Assembly (NCBI GenBank): GCA_019916065.1
Contig: CM034240.1
Coordinates: forward strand, 31,571,149-31,635,148
DNA: 64,000 bases
Origin: Vitellaria paradoxa
Lineage: Eukaryota > Streptophyta > Magnoliopsida > Ericales > Sapotaceae
Direction of reading: 5' to 3'
Shown here one piece after another: positions 11,238 to 23,152 of this stretch (the first letter of the stretch is position 1; each line of letters begins with the position of its first letter). Under the pieces are notes generated by a model. The model was not told where the DNA came from. It saw nothing but the letters and a program-made list of their open reading frames with translations, and did not search any database. A program made the position numbers and the translations under genes.

Positions 11238-13429
11238 CACCCCCCAACCTAGACATTTCTAGTCCCTAGCAATGCATGCAATTAAACCATGGGGTACAAA
11301 AACAAGTACAAAAACACCCACAACTTGTAAGCTCTTAGTCAAATCAAAATAAGACAAAATAAAACTAACTAAGGTGATGTCCATTTTCATGGGAGACACA
11401 CGACCGCACTTAGCACGTGAGGTAAGCCCTTTAAACCCCTAGGTTCCCCCTAGTGGACGAGTAAGGTCTCGTGAGGGTTTGCAGTGATGCTACCCACAAA
11501 CATCTATGGAATAGTCTCAAAATGTCCATAAGCGATTAAGGTCAACAACGAATCAGGTTCAAGCTCAACAAGTCACAAAACTGAAATATCATTTGTAATT
11601 CCCAAGTGCTAAGCATGAATGCATGTACTATCAAAATTGGAAGAGCATGTGTGCAAAACAGTGTCATTTATTCAAAAAGGTCTCAAGAGCATAATCAGAG
11701 CTAAGTTTCAACTTCAAAAGCTCACAAGGTTCCACTTATAGAAAGAAACTCACTCATTAAGGGTTCACTCATACCTATAAGCATAAAATGCTCTTGTAGT
11801 TGCACATAACCTCACAAATAAGTGAGTGAATTGAATTGAAGTTTCGAGTGGATAGCTCATATCAAAAAGTTCCAATACCATACAGTGGATCACACCATAC
11901 AACCTACACAAGACCACTACATGCACAATACAAGAGTTGCTTGCTTAAAATCCACTAGGTCTTTATTTCGGTTATAACTTGGCCAGGGGTAGTAGTTAAT
12001 AATGGAAGATATGGAAATCAAAGCACATGTCTTGAGATAAAAATGTTCAAGTGCACACAAATCCCACTTTACCCGTTTCCTGTCCAACCCTAACAAGGAT
12101 CCCAACAAGAAGCTTATTCACACTAAATACTACCCTTGGGACAATTGCAAATATTACAAACATTGTAAAAGTCCCATAATTTCATAAACAAAAAGAAATG
12201 ACAAACTTTTTTTTTTCGTTTTCTCTTTTTTCTTTATTTTTATTTTTTTCTTTTTTTTTTTTTTTTGGCTTTTGAAATAATAAAATATACATCAGCTGAA
12301 TTCTCCACCCAATATTTTCTCTCGATATGCTCTCAAAAGTTTCCATTCCCAACCCTTGTTCACATCACTGACATTGAGGCACTTTCACAACCCAAGACAT
12401 GTGAGGGTAAGGCTTAAAGTGTGTGAATAAGGTTAAGGAATAATATATAAGGTGGGAACCAAAGAAAAATAGTATATATATATCACACACTTTATTAAAA
12501 AGCTTTAAGTTGGTTCCTAGGGTAATTCATAACCAAGAAAGGACAAGAACGCTCAAAATAACAAAAAGGGCCTAGCATCATGTTCAAAGCTTGCAACAAC
12601 TCATAATGTGCCAAGTGAATACTCATGCAAGTTTGTGTGATGCAATTGGTGCATTGAAAACCAAAGTGAATACCAAAAGAGCTGTGATTATGTGCAACCC
12701 CTTAAGAAAAGAATAATAGGCTCAAAAGCTCACCATTAAGAGGTATAAGTCTCCACCTAGTCCAAGAATGCTCAATCAACCAATGTTAAACAAAATCTAC
12801 TCCTAAGCACATAAGCTCTTCTCCATGATAGTCACAAAAATGCACAAGGTCATAACACACTCAACTTGAATTAAGTTTCCTATCAATGCTTAAAAAAGAC
12901 TCATTCATCACTCTCTCACTCAAATCCACAATCAACCAAACCAAAAAGGGCCAACATGCAGGTACAAATGTGCTAAGTCATGTATGTAAGCTCAAACATG
13001 CTCAAAATTTAAAAAATTGATAATTTTAGCGCAAAGTGTCATCATGCGAACTCTACCCCCCAACCTAAACTAAACATTGTCCTCAATGTGAGAACTATGA
13101 TGCATATGTGGGTCTGTAGTGTGCAAAGTGAGCATGATGATAATGAGCATCAAAATCAATCAATATGTAACACATAAGCTAAGTATGCACCCAAAAAGAG
13201 TACCCCATAAGTAATAAAGAACACCCCCCAACCTAGTTCCTACAGCACTGCCAACAATAACCAACAACGTATATCCAAGTATTATGCTCAAAATGTAGAA
13301 ACAAAAAGTAAAAAGGGTGGATATTACTTCAAGAGCTTCCTTATTTGAAGAAAAGAAAAAGCTATACAAGAGAAAAGGTTAGAAAGAAAATAAAAGAAAA
13401 ATAAAGGGAAAATAAGATAAGAGAAAGAG
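11238..13429 (-). other. Non-coding interior of the Athila derivative with repeated polypurine tracts
   Basis: No coding remnant of pol was found. On the minus strand ggttggggggt-type tracts occur at 13222-13234, 13055-13065 and 11238-11250; the last abuts the LTR and is the expected PPT. The stretch near 13060-13090, with attgaggacaatg upstream of the purine run, resembles the Athila region before the PPT. A T-rich run lies at 12205-12266. The short minus frames at 11917-12108 and 13160-13369 have no recognisable domains. Confidence 0.6.
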
Positions 13430-13882
13430 TTAGTACAAAAGAAGAAATAAGAGAAAAGAAAATAAGAGAAGAAAATCCCAGCATTTATAAAATACTTCAC
13501 CCTTTTTTTGATAAAAATTTCTAATTTGAAAGCCATGGGTGAAGGTTTGATGAATAAGGAGGAAATGTTCAATAAAAGCTTGACAACATTGATCCCAAGT
13601 AGTCCATTCACCAAAATCATAGCACCATTCACCAGCCACACATCGTAAAGACAAAGGAAAGAACATGAACCTAAGCCTCTTACTCATTCTAACATCATCA
13701 CATAAGCCACACACTGCCTCAAACCTATCAAGATGAAGACATGGGTCTTCCTCCTTGTGCCCGAAAAATTGGGGTAATTGGTGATAGGTCTCCAATGTAT
13801 AGTCATATCCACATTGGTTACTTAGAGACTCAATGTAGGCTTGGGCATCAAAGGGACCATGATTGAAATCACCAAAATCCAT
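13430..13882 (-). pseudogene. gag: Athila-type gag fragment
   Basis: The minus-strand frame is open for ~150 codons from a Met at about 13882. It shows LPQFFGHKEEDPCLHLDRF, then RMSKRLRFMFFPLSLRCVAG, then TTWDQCCQAFIEHFL, and IRNFYQKKGEVFYKCWDF. This follows the plant gypsy capsid pattern F.G...EDP..HL..F ... LR...FP.SL...A..W ... TWD.....F...F ... I..F.Q..GE.....W.RF. Capsid shapes the particle that carries element RNA. It then runs into low-complexity Phe/Leu sequence near 13460 and stops, so only the N-terminal capsid half is left. It lies directly downstream of the PBS. With no pol, any movement would need proteins supplied by another element. Confidence 0.75.
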
Positions 13883-14109
13883 GTCTATGATAAGAAAACA
13901 AAAATGAAAACAAAATGAGAGAAAAGAAAAACTACACAAAAATGCAACCTAAGTTAACTAACATGCAACCTAGGTTATATAATATGCAAATGAATATGTC
14001 ACAATGCAAAAGAAATAAGACTACTAAGAAAGAGATAGAGGAAAGGAATAATTCACCAAATTTCTTAACTGAACTCCCCTTAACTCCCAAGTCTAGCGCT
14101 TAGTTGCCC

Positions 14110-14127
14110 TCCCCAGCAACGGCGCCA
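14110..14127 (-). promoter_or_regulatory. Primer-binding site of the Athila derivative
   Basis: On the minus strand tggcgccgttgctgggga starts 6 bases inside the LTR edge (14133). This is the tRNA-Asp-type PBS known from Athila elements. It fixes the element's orientation as minus. Confidence 0.85.
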
Positions 14128-14133
14128 AAAACT

Positions 14134-16099
14134 TGACCGACCCTAAAATGTGTTCGGGTTCTACCTCTCAAGTGCAAAAGGGTGGTCGTAGTCTTACTCA
14201 GTGAGAACCGAGGTCATCTTCACGGGGAGGGTTGTGTTAAAAGACACTAGACTTGTTTTCTTAGTTAGTAGGTGAACCTAACTTAACCTAAACTAAATTT
14301 AGATTATGGAAGTGCTTAGATATGGGTTCGGTTGAGGATCGTGGAGTGAAGGAATTAAACTAAAGCAAAGGTATTAGAAATAATATTAACTAAAATAATC
14401 TTGACTACAAGCCAAATCCGGTATTGGGGTGGTAATGGTTTTCTCAAATACATTAATAACTCAACTCAACAAATGCACATACGTTGTTGGGTCGGAAGAT
14501 GTTCTTTAAAATATGATTTGTGGAAATCTCAAAGTAAGTAGAGGCTTTTGAAAGTAGTTTCAGGTTCACCAGGACATTGAATCAAACACCTAGTGTGCAC
14601 AAGTGCAACCGAGCTTTGATTGTAACACAGGTGAACCGATTTCATAGAAAAGCCTATATTTTGGTTTTACAAAATAAGTTCTAAGTCACTGAGCGATTGA
14701 ATTGATATGCGCAAGTGTGAACTCGTAACCAAGTGAAGATTGTAACATGGGCAACTTGATTTCATAAGAAAACCTACTTGGGTTTTGGAAAATAAGAGTC
14801 TAACTCACCGGGACATTGAACCGAACACTTGGTGTGCACAAGTGAAAACTTGTAACCGAGCTACGGTTGTAACACGGGTGAGTAGGTTTCGTAAGAACCC
14901 TAGCTTTACCAAGAGATTTCAATTGAAAGTCATGAAAATTATTTTCGTGAAAACCATTTACACTCGATTAAACCATAACTAACCCCAATACTTTCAATGG
15001 CTTGAAGCCAAGAATAAAACTAACCTACGAGCATAATGAAAATCTAAACTAACAACGCACAATAATATATTAAAGAAAAACAAGTGCAATGAAAAGTAAA
15101 TCAACACAATAACGAAATAAAACGAACAAAGAAAGTGCGTTGAAATTAAACTTACGAGTATTGAAGTACAACCAATCCAAAAATGAAGACTTGAAAGCTT
15201 AAACCCTAACCTTAATCTAAACTAAACTAGGAAAAGAGAGAGAAGAAGAAAAGAGGGAAAATAAAAAAAAAAACTTATTTGATAAGATCTGACATGCCCA
15301 AATTTATAGACAACAAAATTTTAAGGGCAAAAGAGTCAATTCAAATATTAAAGTTAGCTGAAAAGTCCAACTCGCCGCACAGATGGGCGCCCATCGTTGG
15401 CGTGTTCCCAACTGTTTGATGAATTGCCCCTAAAAGTCGACTTTCCCACACAAATTGGCTCTTGGTGGGTGCCCATCTGATAAATAGTGGGGCACCCATG
15501 ACACCTGTGGGGCGCCCATGGTCAAGGTGGGGCGCCCGTCTACAACCACAGTGAATAGTTCTTCTTTGACAGCTTTCTGTCCCTGACTTCCGATGCGATT
15601 TTGACCCCCGAGATGATCGATTTGGGCTTGGCTAAAACACGAACGTTGTAGCCCTTCAAGTCTTGTTTCTAACCCAAAAAGAATTGTACCACTTGGAGTT
15701 GTGACGAAAAAGTTATGGTTGGAAAATAGACAGGGTGTTGAGCTGAAACTTCAACTGCACACCACTTCAACCATTTTGAACTTTGAACCATTTCCTTTTG
15801 CTTGGCAACCATGGTAGTCAATCTTATGCCTTGGGATGGCTCTTGGGAAGTTGAAGAAGTATTGGGAGTCTTTGGACTTTTCTTGCACTTTCTTTATTCT
15901 AGTTTGCCTTGGCTCCTCCTCACATGCAACCTTAGTGTTATTTAGGCCAAAAACTCCAAGTGATATTACCTAAAAACACACAAACAAAAATAATGCATGG
16001 AAATTATATAATTAAGCTAATACCTCGCCATTAACAAGCATAAATGTGTAATTAGCTTACACAAATGATATAGAATTGTATAATATTGTAAGCTAATCA
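14134..16099 (-). repeat. 5' LTR (minus orientation) of the Athila derivative
   Basis: Length ~1966 bp and co-linear with 9259-11237. The three tandem units start at 14566, 14686 and 14805. The gcgccc box cluster is at 15380-15540 (shorter by one block than in the other LTR), and the shared module is at 15569-15775. Confidence 0.9.
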
Positions 16100-17944
16100 T
16101 GGGGCACCCATGGCCATAGTGGGGCACCCATGAGGTTCAGCAGAATGTTAGACAAGGTTAGTTGTTTCAATAACTCATTTGTCACCTTTTTGGTCTCGTT
16201 CATGCAAAGCTATGAGAGTAGGGGAGGTGCTTAGGCTCCTGTAGTATACTTGGGCACCAAGCATAGATTTTATTTATATCTGTATATGGGAGAAGAGAGA
16301 AAGAGGTTTGGTGGTTAGAAAATGGAACCGGGAGCTTAGAATCAAAGGAAACTGAATGGATTGGGAGCTTTGTAAGTGATTCAATCTTTAACCAAACTCA
16401 AATTAGTTTTGTAGAAAAATTAAGTAACCAAGGAATACTTCTAGATGGTTTGTTTGTTGTTAGGATCAAAGGGTAAGGAGATCTATTAATCCAAAGTTAG
16501 GAGCCACAGTCGAGGAGTTTACTATTTTCTTGCTACACCTTGTTCAAGCTTGAAGTATGAATTTCTAGCTTCCTATTTGTATATATGAGATGTGAAGAGT
16601 TAAAAGAATGTTGTTGCGATGTTTATTTAAGAATTTGAAAGCATAAAGAGGTGATTTGAGTGGTATGATGTATGTGTATATATATATGCATAGGTTGGAC
16701 ACAAATTTTTGATTTGATAAATTGGACGAATTAAACTTGGTTTTGATTGTCTTTCTAGAGCCTTTTGGACCCTAAACAAAACCTAGAAATCTATTTTTGA
16801 GCTAAAGAGTGGATTTGGCAAATTTTGGAACCCAAAACATTGTGATAAAACTCAGAGGGAACAGAATAACCTTTCTGTAGATAGAGGGGCACCCATAGAC
16901 CTTTGAGGGGCACCCGTGGACCTTTGAGAGGTGCGCATGCCCCCTGAAGGGTGTCTGTGAACCTAAGAGCAGTGCCCATGACCCCTGAGGGGTGCCCATG
17001 AACCTCGAAGGGCACCCCTGACCCCCGTCCAGAATGCCCAATTCGTTCCTTTGCATGAAAACTTGTATATTTTCAATCCCAACCCTTATAACCTTAAATG
17101 GATAATATAGAGTGATTAAATAGGTGAAAAGTATATGAATTAAAGTATGAAAAGAAATACTTGGATAAAGTGATTGGTTTTTAAGACATGTTTAGTGTTG
17201 CGTTAATGTTAAACTAATGAGTACATCCTATGCATGATATATGCTTCATATAGAATTGTTTCAATTTTGTTAATGAGAATTGAATGATATTTGATTTGAA
17301 ATAATGGAGATAATGTTAATGGGAAGAAGAGATGCTAGAATGAAATAATAATTTATTAATGCGATATTGGAATAAGTTGAAATTAGCGAATTGAATGTCA
17401 CGAGAATACAAGTTATTCCTTAATTAAATGAGATGATGAAAAGAATATGATAACGTTAATGGGAGATGTTTAAGAGATAACATGAAAGATATGGAATTAG
17501 GGAAGAGAAATATAATTTACTATTCATTGTTTTGTAAGACAATTACATTATTATTGATTGATTGTGAATTCTGAAATATGATTGGTTGTTTATATTGAAT
17601 GATATTGATTATTAGACCATGATGAGAATAACTTAGTTATAATGAAAATAATATAATATTCGATTTGAAATGTGATGAGCCATTATTAGAATTGATATTA
17701 AAAGTGAAGGGAATTGATGAAATGATATGCATAGATTTTAGATTATGATGATATGTTATGGACAAGTTGTAGATGATGTCATTGGAAATGAGATAGTTGG
17801 AAATGTGATTGATATTGAGACATGAGGATGGTGGGTATTACAAAATAGGAAGGGCACTAAGTTTACCCAAGAGTTGAAAAACCCGAAACCTCCGCAGGAA
17901 TTGGTGTTCATGCCAATAGGTTAGTAGCTTATAGCATGATGTGT

Positions 17945-18014
17945 GATAAGACTAATCGTAGCCTCTAACAACGACGTGAATTAAGGCTAATTGTGGCCTC
18001 CAATGACAACCTTA
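17945..18014 (+). repeat. Two-copy tandem repeat in the left Tekay LTR
   Basis: Two ~36-bp units of the form ggctaatcgtggcctc plus aacgacgtgaatta. The matching position in the right LTR (28116-28253) has four copies. Confidence 0.7.
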
Positions 18015-18720
18015 TTTGTGCCCACCCCCATAAATAGAATGAGAATGGAACTTGAATAGAGACGATTATGAAAAATTTGATTAAGTAAATGATAGTTGAA
18101 TTAAGAGATAGATTAATGACAGTGATCATGACATGCAATTATATAAGATTTATTTTGATAATAAAATTATGATGCCTATGTAGAGGACTTGGATTTTGTT
18201 ATATGAGGTTGGATGATTATGTTGATTCATGTTAATTTATAAAGGTTAGCATTGTTTTATATTGTTGCTTTACATATTATATATGATTTTATGATGCTAC
18301 CTGAGCATAAGTGGATTAGTGCTCACATCCCTATAGATTTTCTTGCAAGAATATATTCTAAGGACTAGGTGGGCATTTGGTGAGATTAGAAGTGTAATAG
18401 TTGTTACTGACATTGAATTTTTTTTATTTATTTAAGTGAATATTCATTTGGCACTATAATATTATTTTAATTTATATATTTATTCAATTGCATTGTAAGG
18501 GCCATAAGGCTTATTTTGTGTACTATTATTATTATGAGATATGTTGGAGCATGATGGTCTAGTGATAACCTAGGCTGAGTTTATATTATGTTATGTTATC
18601 ATCATGTGTGGATGTTGCTCCAGGGTGGTATATGGCTCTGATCAAGAGTTGATTACTTAGTGCATGATATGTATGTTATTCACTCACCCCTCAGATCATG
18701 AGATCCGAGGCGTGGCAGGT

Positions 18721-18733
18721 TGGTATCAGAGCC
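18721..18733 (+). promoter_or_regulatory. tRNA-iMet-type primer-binding site
   Basis: tggtatcagagcc begins three bases after the left LTR end. This is the PBS typical of Tekay/Del chromoviruses and many copia elements, and it gives plus orientation. Confidence 0.85.
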
Positions 18734-20571
18734 TATGTTAGAGTACCTAGGGGACAGTGGGAGTCTAGCATTGTATGTTACATGCTTACGTGATTTGACT
18801 GACCTTTAGTTATTTTAAAGGTGGATTATTTGGTATTTTGCAGTATAGTTGCTGGTGAAAGCAGACAAAACTAGGAATGTTACTAGAAAAGTGACCCTCT
18901 TGGTAAGAGACATAAAAACTTAGGAAACATTATTAGTTGTAAAGTTGATGTATGAGCCAATGGTATAACTGGTGGTGGTCTATTGGGCCTTGGTATAAGG
19001 TTTGAAATTGATGAGTTACCTACTGGATAAGAAATAATTGACCGTCACTATAGATTAATGACGACTGTTTTGCTAGATGACCTTGTAGGTCAGATTCGAG
19101 ATAAGGTAAGAGTAATGTCACTTTCTCCGCTAACGATATTAAGTGCAATGGGAAACCTTGTGTTCAATTCATCCGTTTGGGGTTGAATGAGAAGACGAGG
19201 TCTTGAATTTATTTTCTGTGAGTGATGTATGGATTGTGGACATGTTTCTTTAGTATAAGTAAAGTTAATCTCCTTAGAGATAGATTCATTTTCTTAGATT
19301 CTATGAGAAGTGTCTTCCCTGTTTTTATTATGCCACATTCTATGGTAACAGTTAAGTTATGGAAGTTTAGAATTTAACCAAGTGATTCAGAAGCTTATGG
19401 TTCTAATTAATATCATATTTTATCGTGGATGTATCGAAAATTCTTGTTAAGGATGAAATTATAGTTTTGAGTAAATTAGAGGTTGTTAAATTTAGACATA
19501 ACTAAGGAAGTAATTAGTTACTGAGTTTTGGTAATTTAACTGAATGGTTATGTATTAAGAGTAGTATGTGTTCAGTTTGTCTGAGATAAAGTTAAGGTCT
19601 GGTGATACTTGGTTAGAAAATTGCGATGGATCCTCTAAGGGTTTCAATTGTTTTAGTTGATTACTGTAGAGATTGTGTTTCATATCTAAGTTTTGTGAAC
19701 TTGGTGGATTACTACCGCTATCCTATCTAGGATACCACTCAACTAACAGATTTATTGATTCGACTAATTTCAAATAAAGTTAGAAATTCATGGGATAATG
19801 TTAATAAGAGCATTTTAAGCGTAGGTTAACGAAGACTTTATGCTGGTTATATTTACTCGTGGAAAGGGTATTTTTGAATACTGTGCTAGATTACAAGAAA
19901 ATTTAGATTATGTGCTAATGCATAATGATCAGATAATGATGTAAGTCAAAGTAGTTGAAATCATATGAGAAGAATTTACTAGTACTTGACTTAGAATTAA
20001 CTAAAATGATTTTTCTTTAAAGCCTTGATGGTGTTAGGGGAATAGTAGAAAAGTTTTAGAATGTACTTAGAACATAAAGATTTCAAAGATTATTTATTTA
20101 TGTAAAGTGATTTGATTGTGAGGCAATATAGTTGAATGAAGTAATAGGATGCTTTTGGTCTTAAAATCTTCAATGTTATTCAAGTGAGGCCAATGTAACG
20201 ACCAATACTTTAAGCAAGAGGTCGAGAAGTTTGATTGTTGCTAAGGTTCTTTCAAAAAAACGTTTTCAAGCAAATGTTTAGGATTTTGAGATTCTTTGGG
20301 ATGAGAATTATGATAATAGAGAAGTAAATTTCTAGAGATGGAGTTATTCAGGAATGATATTAGTAATATGGATAAGGGTTATTGGGTTCCAACTGTGAGA
20401 CTAGTTATATTAGAAAAATGTGATATTGTTAGTCTTCTGACTAAAGTGTTGAGTACATAAGTATAACCATAGATGGAAAATTGGGATTCAAGAACAAAGT
20501 GAGTATACAAGATGTGGATGATCTTCAGGGAGGAGAGGCCCGGGAGTTTTAGTAAGAAAATATAATGAAAT
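18734..20571 (+). pseudogene. Decayed Tekay interior: leader, RT tail and RNase H
   Basis: The first ~900 bp shows no readable protein and may be leader or lost gag. From 19704 the text reads VDYYRYPI, stop, DTTQLTDLLIRL, matching the GYYRRF...PLT.LTRK region just after the RT thumb. LDLELTKM near 19990 fits the THDLELAAVV motif. YLEHKDFKDYLFM, SDLIVRQYS and further text near 20060-20190 fit the TDHKSLKYLF...LRQRRW RNase H pattern. Stops and frameshifts are everywhere. The same order is found in minus orientation at 37500-38600. Confidence 0.6.
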
Positions 20572-23152
20572 TGTAATACCCCATACTTTGTATTAATATA
20601 AGTATAAGGTTTTTGATTATTTTAGAAGTGATGTATGTTAATTTAGTAGTATGGGTCATTAATGGGACTTTAGCGTTGAGAACTTTGGAAAAAGTAAGCC
20701 AAATACCTTATAGTTGGCATTTTAGCCAAGTGCAAGGGGAAAGGACCTTGGGCGCACAAGACATGGGCACCCAAGATCTTGGGCGCACACCTAAGAAGGG
20801 CTTGGGTGCCCAAGGTATAGTGGATTTGACAAGCATGGGTTGCTTTGAATTTTTCAGCCAAGCCTCACACCTATAAGTCTATATTTAGCTAGGAGGAGTG
20901 GGGGAGGTCTGAATTCTACTGTTGAGGGTTAAATATATGTATTTTTGTATTTATGATGCAAGAGAGAGAGAGATATTGTTGGGAGAGGAAGAACCGAGTG
21001 AAAAGAATAAAAGAAAACAAGGAAGAAGAAGAAGAGGAACCGAGCAGAGAATTTGAAGGTGAGTTCATCTAGCCTAAGTAGAAATCAAATTAATCTTGTG
21101 AAAGTGTAATTAGACCCTCAAGGAACCTTTCTATGTGATCCATTTGTAGTTTGGATCAAGGAATAAAGAGATAGAACTCATCAAAGTTTGAGAGCTTAGG
21201 ATCGGAAGACATCTCCTTGTTAATCTATTTTTTTCAACTTGAGATAGGGATTTAATGCTTCTGTCTTACATATTTGATGTGTAACAAGAAGTAGAACACC
21301 TTTAGAAAACCTTTTTCAAGTGTTGTCTTCATCTGTGAAAGAAAATAGAAGTCATATACACATATATATGTATGTATAGGTAGAGAGAGTGAAAATGGTG
21401 TTTTGATCCATAACTTGACCCAAAGTTAATGAAAACTCAAATTGTTGGTTTCTTTTGATGCCTAAGAGACTTGTAGTGATGTTAGAAACATGAAAATTTA
21501 AGTATATTAACCTTAACTTGGTCAATTTGAGGTCCCAAGAGTGAAAAACCAAGAACCTAGAAAACAGAGCATGAAACCTATAACTTGGACCAAGTTGTGG
21601 GCGCATGAGGTGAGGAACAGTTGGGCGCCCAAGCCATGGTGGCCGGCCTCATTGGGCTCACAAGCCTTGGGCGCATGGCTGAGTACCAGCTTGGGCGCCC
21701 ACTGAGCCTAGGTCCATTTCCTGATTTTGCTTATTTTGACCTTCTACCCTAGGATTATTAAAGAGTCTAGTAACATGTTTTTGCATGAAACTTTATTTGT
21801 TTAATTGCATGCATTGAGAAAGGGTTATGTGTTCTAAAAAGTTAATAAGGGTTGATTATCTTAAGCTAATGCAATTTAACTTGTAAAGTTGAATAAATGT
21901 CACTTTGAATAAAATGAATTGGGAGGATATCATGAGATATGAACCTTGATCAACTGGAATAGTGAATATGTGTTATTAAAAACAAAATGTTGATGAATGT
22001 AAGTATGGATTGAATGAATTAAATGGTGATTTGAACAAGAGAATCATATTCATAATGTTGGTGAATGTTGAATGTTTAACGATGTTTGATCAAAGTTGAT
22101 GTGTGATGAATCTCGGGATTGACCAAAATGTGGATATGTGTTGTGGGAAGTATATGATAATGAATGTGATTGATGATGTGCCGGGGGCCGTGGTGGGGTA
22201 CGAAAAATAGGAAGGATTTTGAGATTACCCTCGGGTTGAAAGACCCGGAACCTATGCAGGGTTTAGTGTAAATGCCAGTGGGTTAGTAGCCACAACATTA
22301 TGTGTGTATGGGTTACTCGTGACCCTGGACTGTGATCCTAAATGATGGTGTTCGGTTTACCGTTTCCATTAGGTCTGGACCCATAAAAGACAGTGTTGTG
22401 TATGCACCCAACCCCCGATGACTTGTGTGGTTATGGCAATGTGATTGAATAATGAATAAGTGCTAATGTGGATATGGTTATGTGATTGAATGTTGAATAT
22501 GTGATAATGTGATAAGGAATGTGATTGGATATAATGTTGGGAAATTCAATAATGAAGAATAATTGAAATTGAATACAATACTATAATGATGTTTAATGAT
22601 GATAAATACTTGCTTGAGTTGAAAACTAATTGATATCAATGAATTGTTATGGCCTATAGAAAGATGTTAGTATAGTTATGCATATATGAACATTGGCATG
22701 CATCTATTAATTACATACCATATATGTTTGTTTAAGGCATCGTGGGCACAAGTGGACCTGTGCTCACGTCCCTACAAATTTTGATGCAAGAATAGGTCAT
22801 AATAATCAAGTGGGCTAATGGGGTTAGATTAGAAGTGCATTACATGAGCCCTTCTAAACCTAGCAAGGCTTTTGGTCTCTTAGTGCAAGTTTTATTTGAA
22901 ATTTTAATAGTGTACATTTCTAGACTGATTCGATATGGTTGTAAGGGCCTTAAGGCCTAAGATTTGCATTAATAGAAAGAGTGTATGGGTAAGTGACCTG
23001 GCATTTGTCAAGGTTAAACTCATGTTATCTTATCTTATGTCTTGGGCTCACTTAGAGGTTATTATATTGCTCTGATTATGGGATGGTTATGTTAGTGCAT
23101 GTTATGTGTGTTTATCACTCACCCTTCAGGTCGCGAGATCCGGGGCGTGACA
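20572..23152 (+). mobile_element. Solo LTR, Tekay-like, inside the Tekay interior
   Basis: It starts tgtaataccccat and ends gatccggggcgtgaca, both typical of Tekay/Del LTRs, with no internal region attached. Flanks are gaaat (20567-20571) and aaaat (23153-23157), a TSD with one mismatch. It contains gggcgccc-type boxes at 20745-20820 and 21600-21712, the Tekay core box near 22205-22265 and the stem-loop at 22744-22765. A solo LTR arises by recombination between the two LTRs of a full element. The alternative, that it marks a rearrangement junction, is not excluded because the TSD is short and AT-rich. Confidence 0.75.

Larger units (their letters stand above)
9259..16099 (-). mobile_element. 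Athila-like non-autonomous LTR retrotransposon, gag only
   Basis: LTRs at 9259-11237 and 14134-16099 begin tgaccgaccct and end gctaatca on the plus strand. The 5-bp TSD tgggg (9254-9258 and 16100-16104) is exact. The minus-strand PBS tggcgccgttgctgggga (14127 down to 14110) is the Athila type. The interior is only ~2.9 kb: a gag fragment next to the PBS, then non-coding DNA with Athila-style ggttggggggt tracts. Protease, RT, RNase H and integrase are absent. In the first ~235 bp the two LTRs differ at about 14 sites by hand count, mostly transitions. Confidence 0.9.
8988..18717 (+). repeat. Left LTR of the Tekay-like element, interrupted
   Basis: The LTR proper is 8988-9258 plus 16105-18717 (~2.88 kb) and is co-linear with 26025-28956. 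The Athila derivative occupies the gap. It carries gggg(c/t)(g/a)ccc boxes (9235-9258, 16100-16130, 16884-17030), the tandem block at 17945-18014, the core box near 17855-17900 and the stem-loop at 18303-18324. It ends cgaggcgtggca. Confidence 0.85.

Noticed and set aside
20613..20876. 87-codon plus frame and its minus-strand partner (20670-20861)
   Set aside because: Both read through the gggcgccc box cluster of a solo LTR, and the overlapping open frames come from the palindromic repeats.
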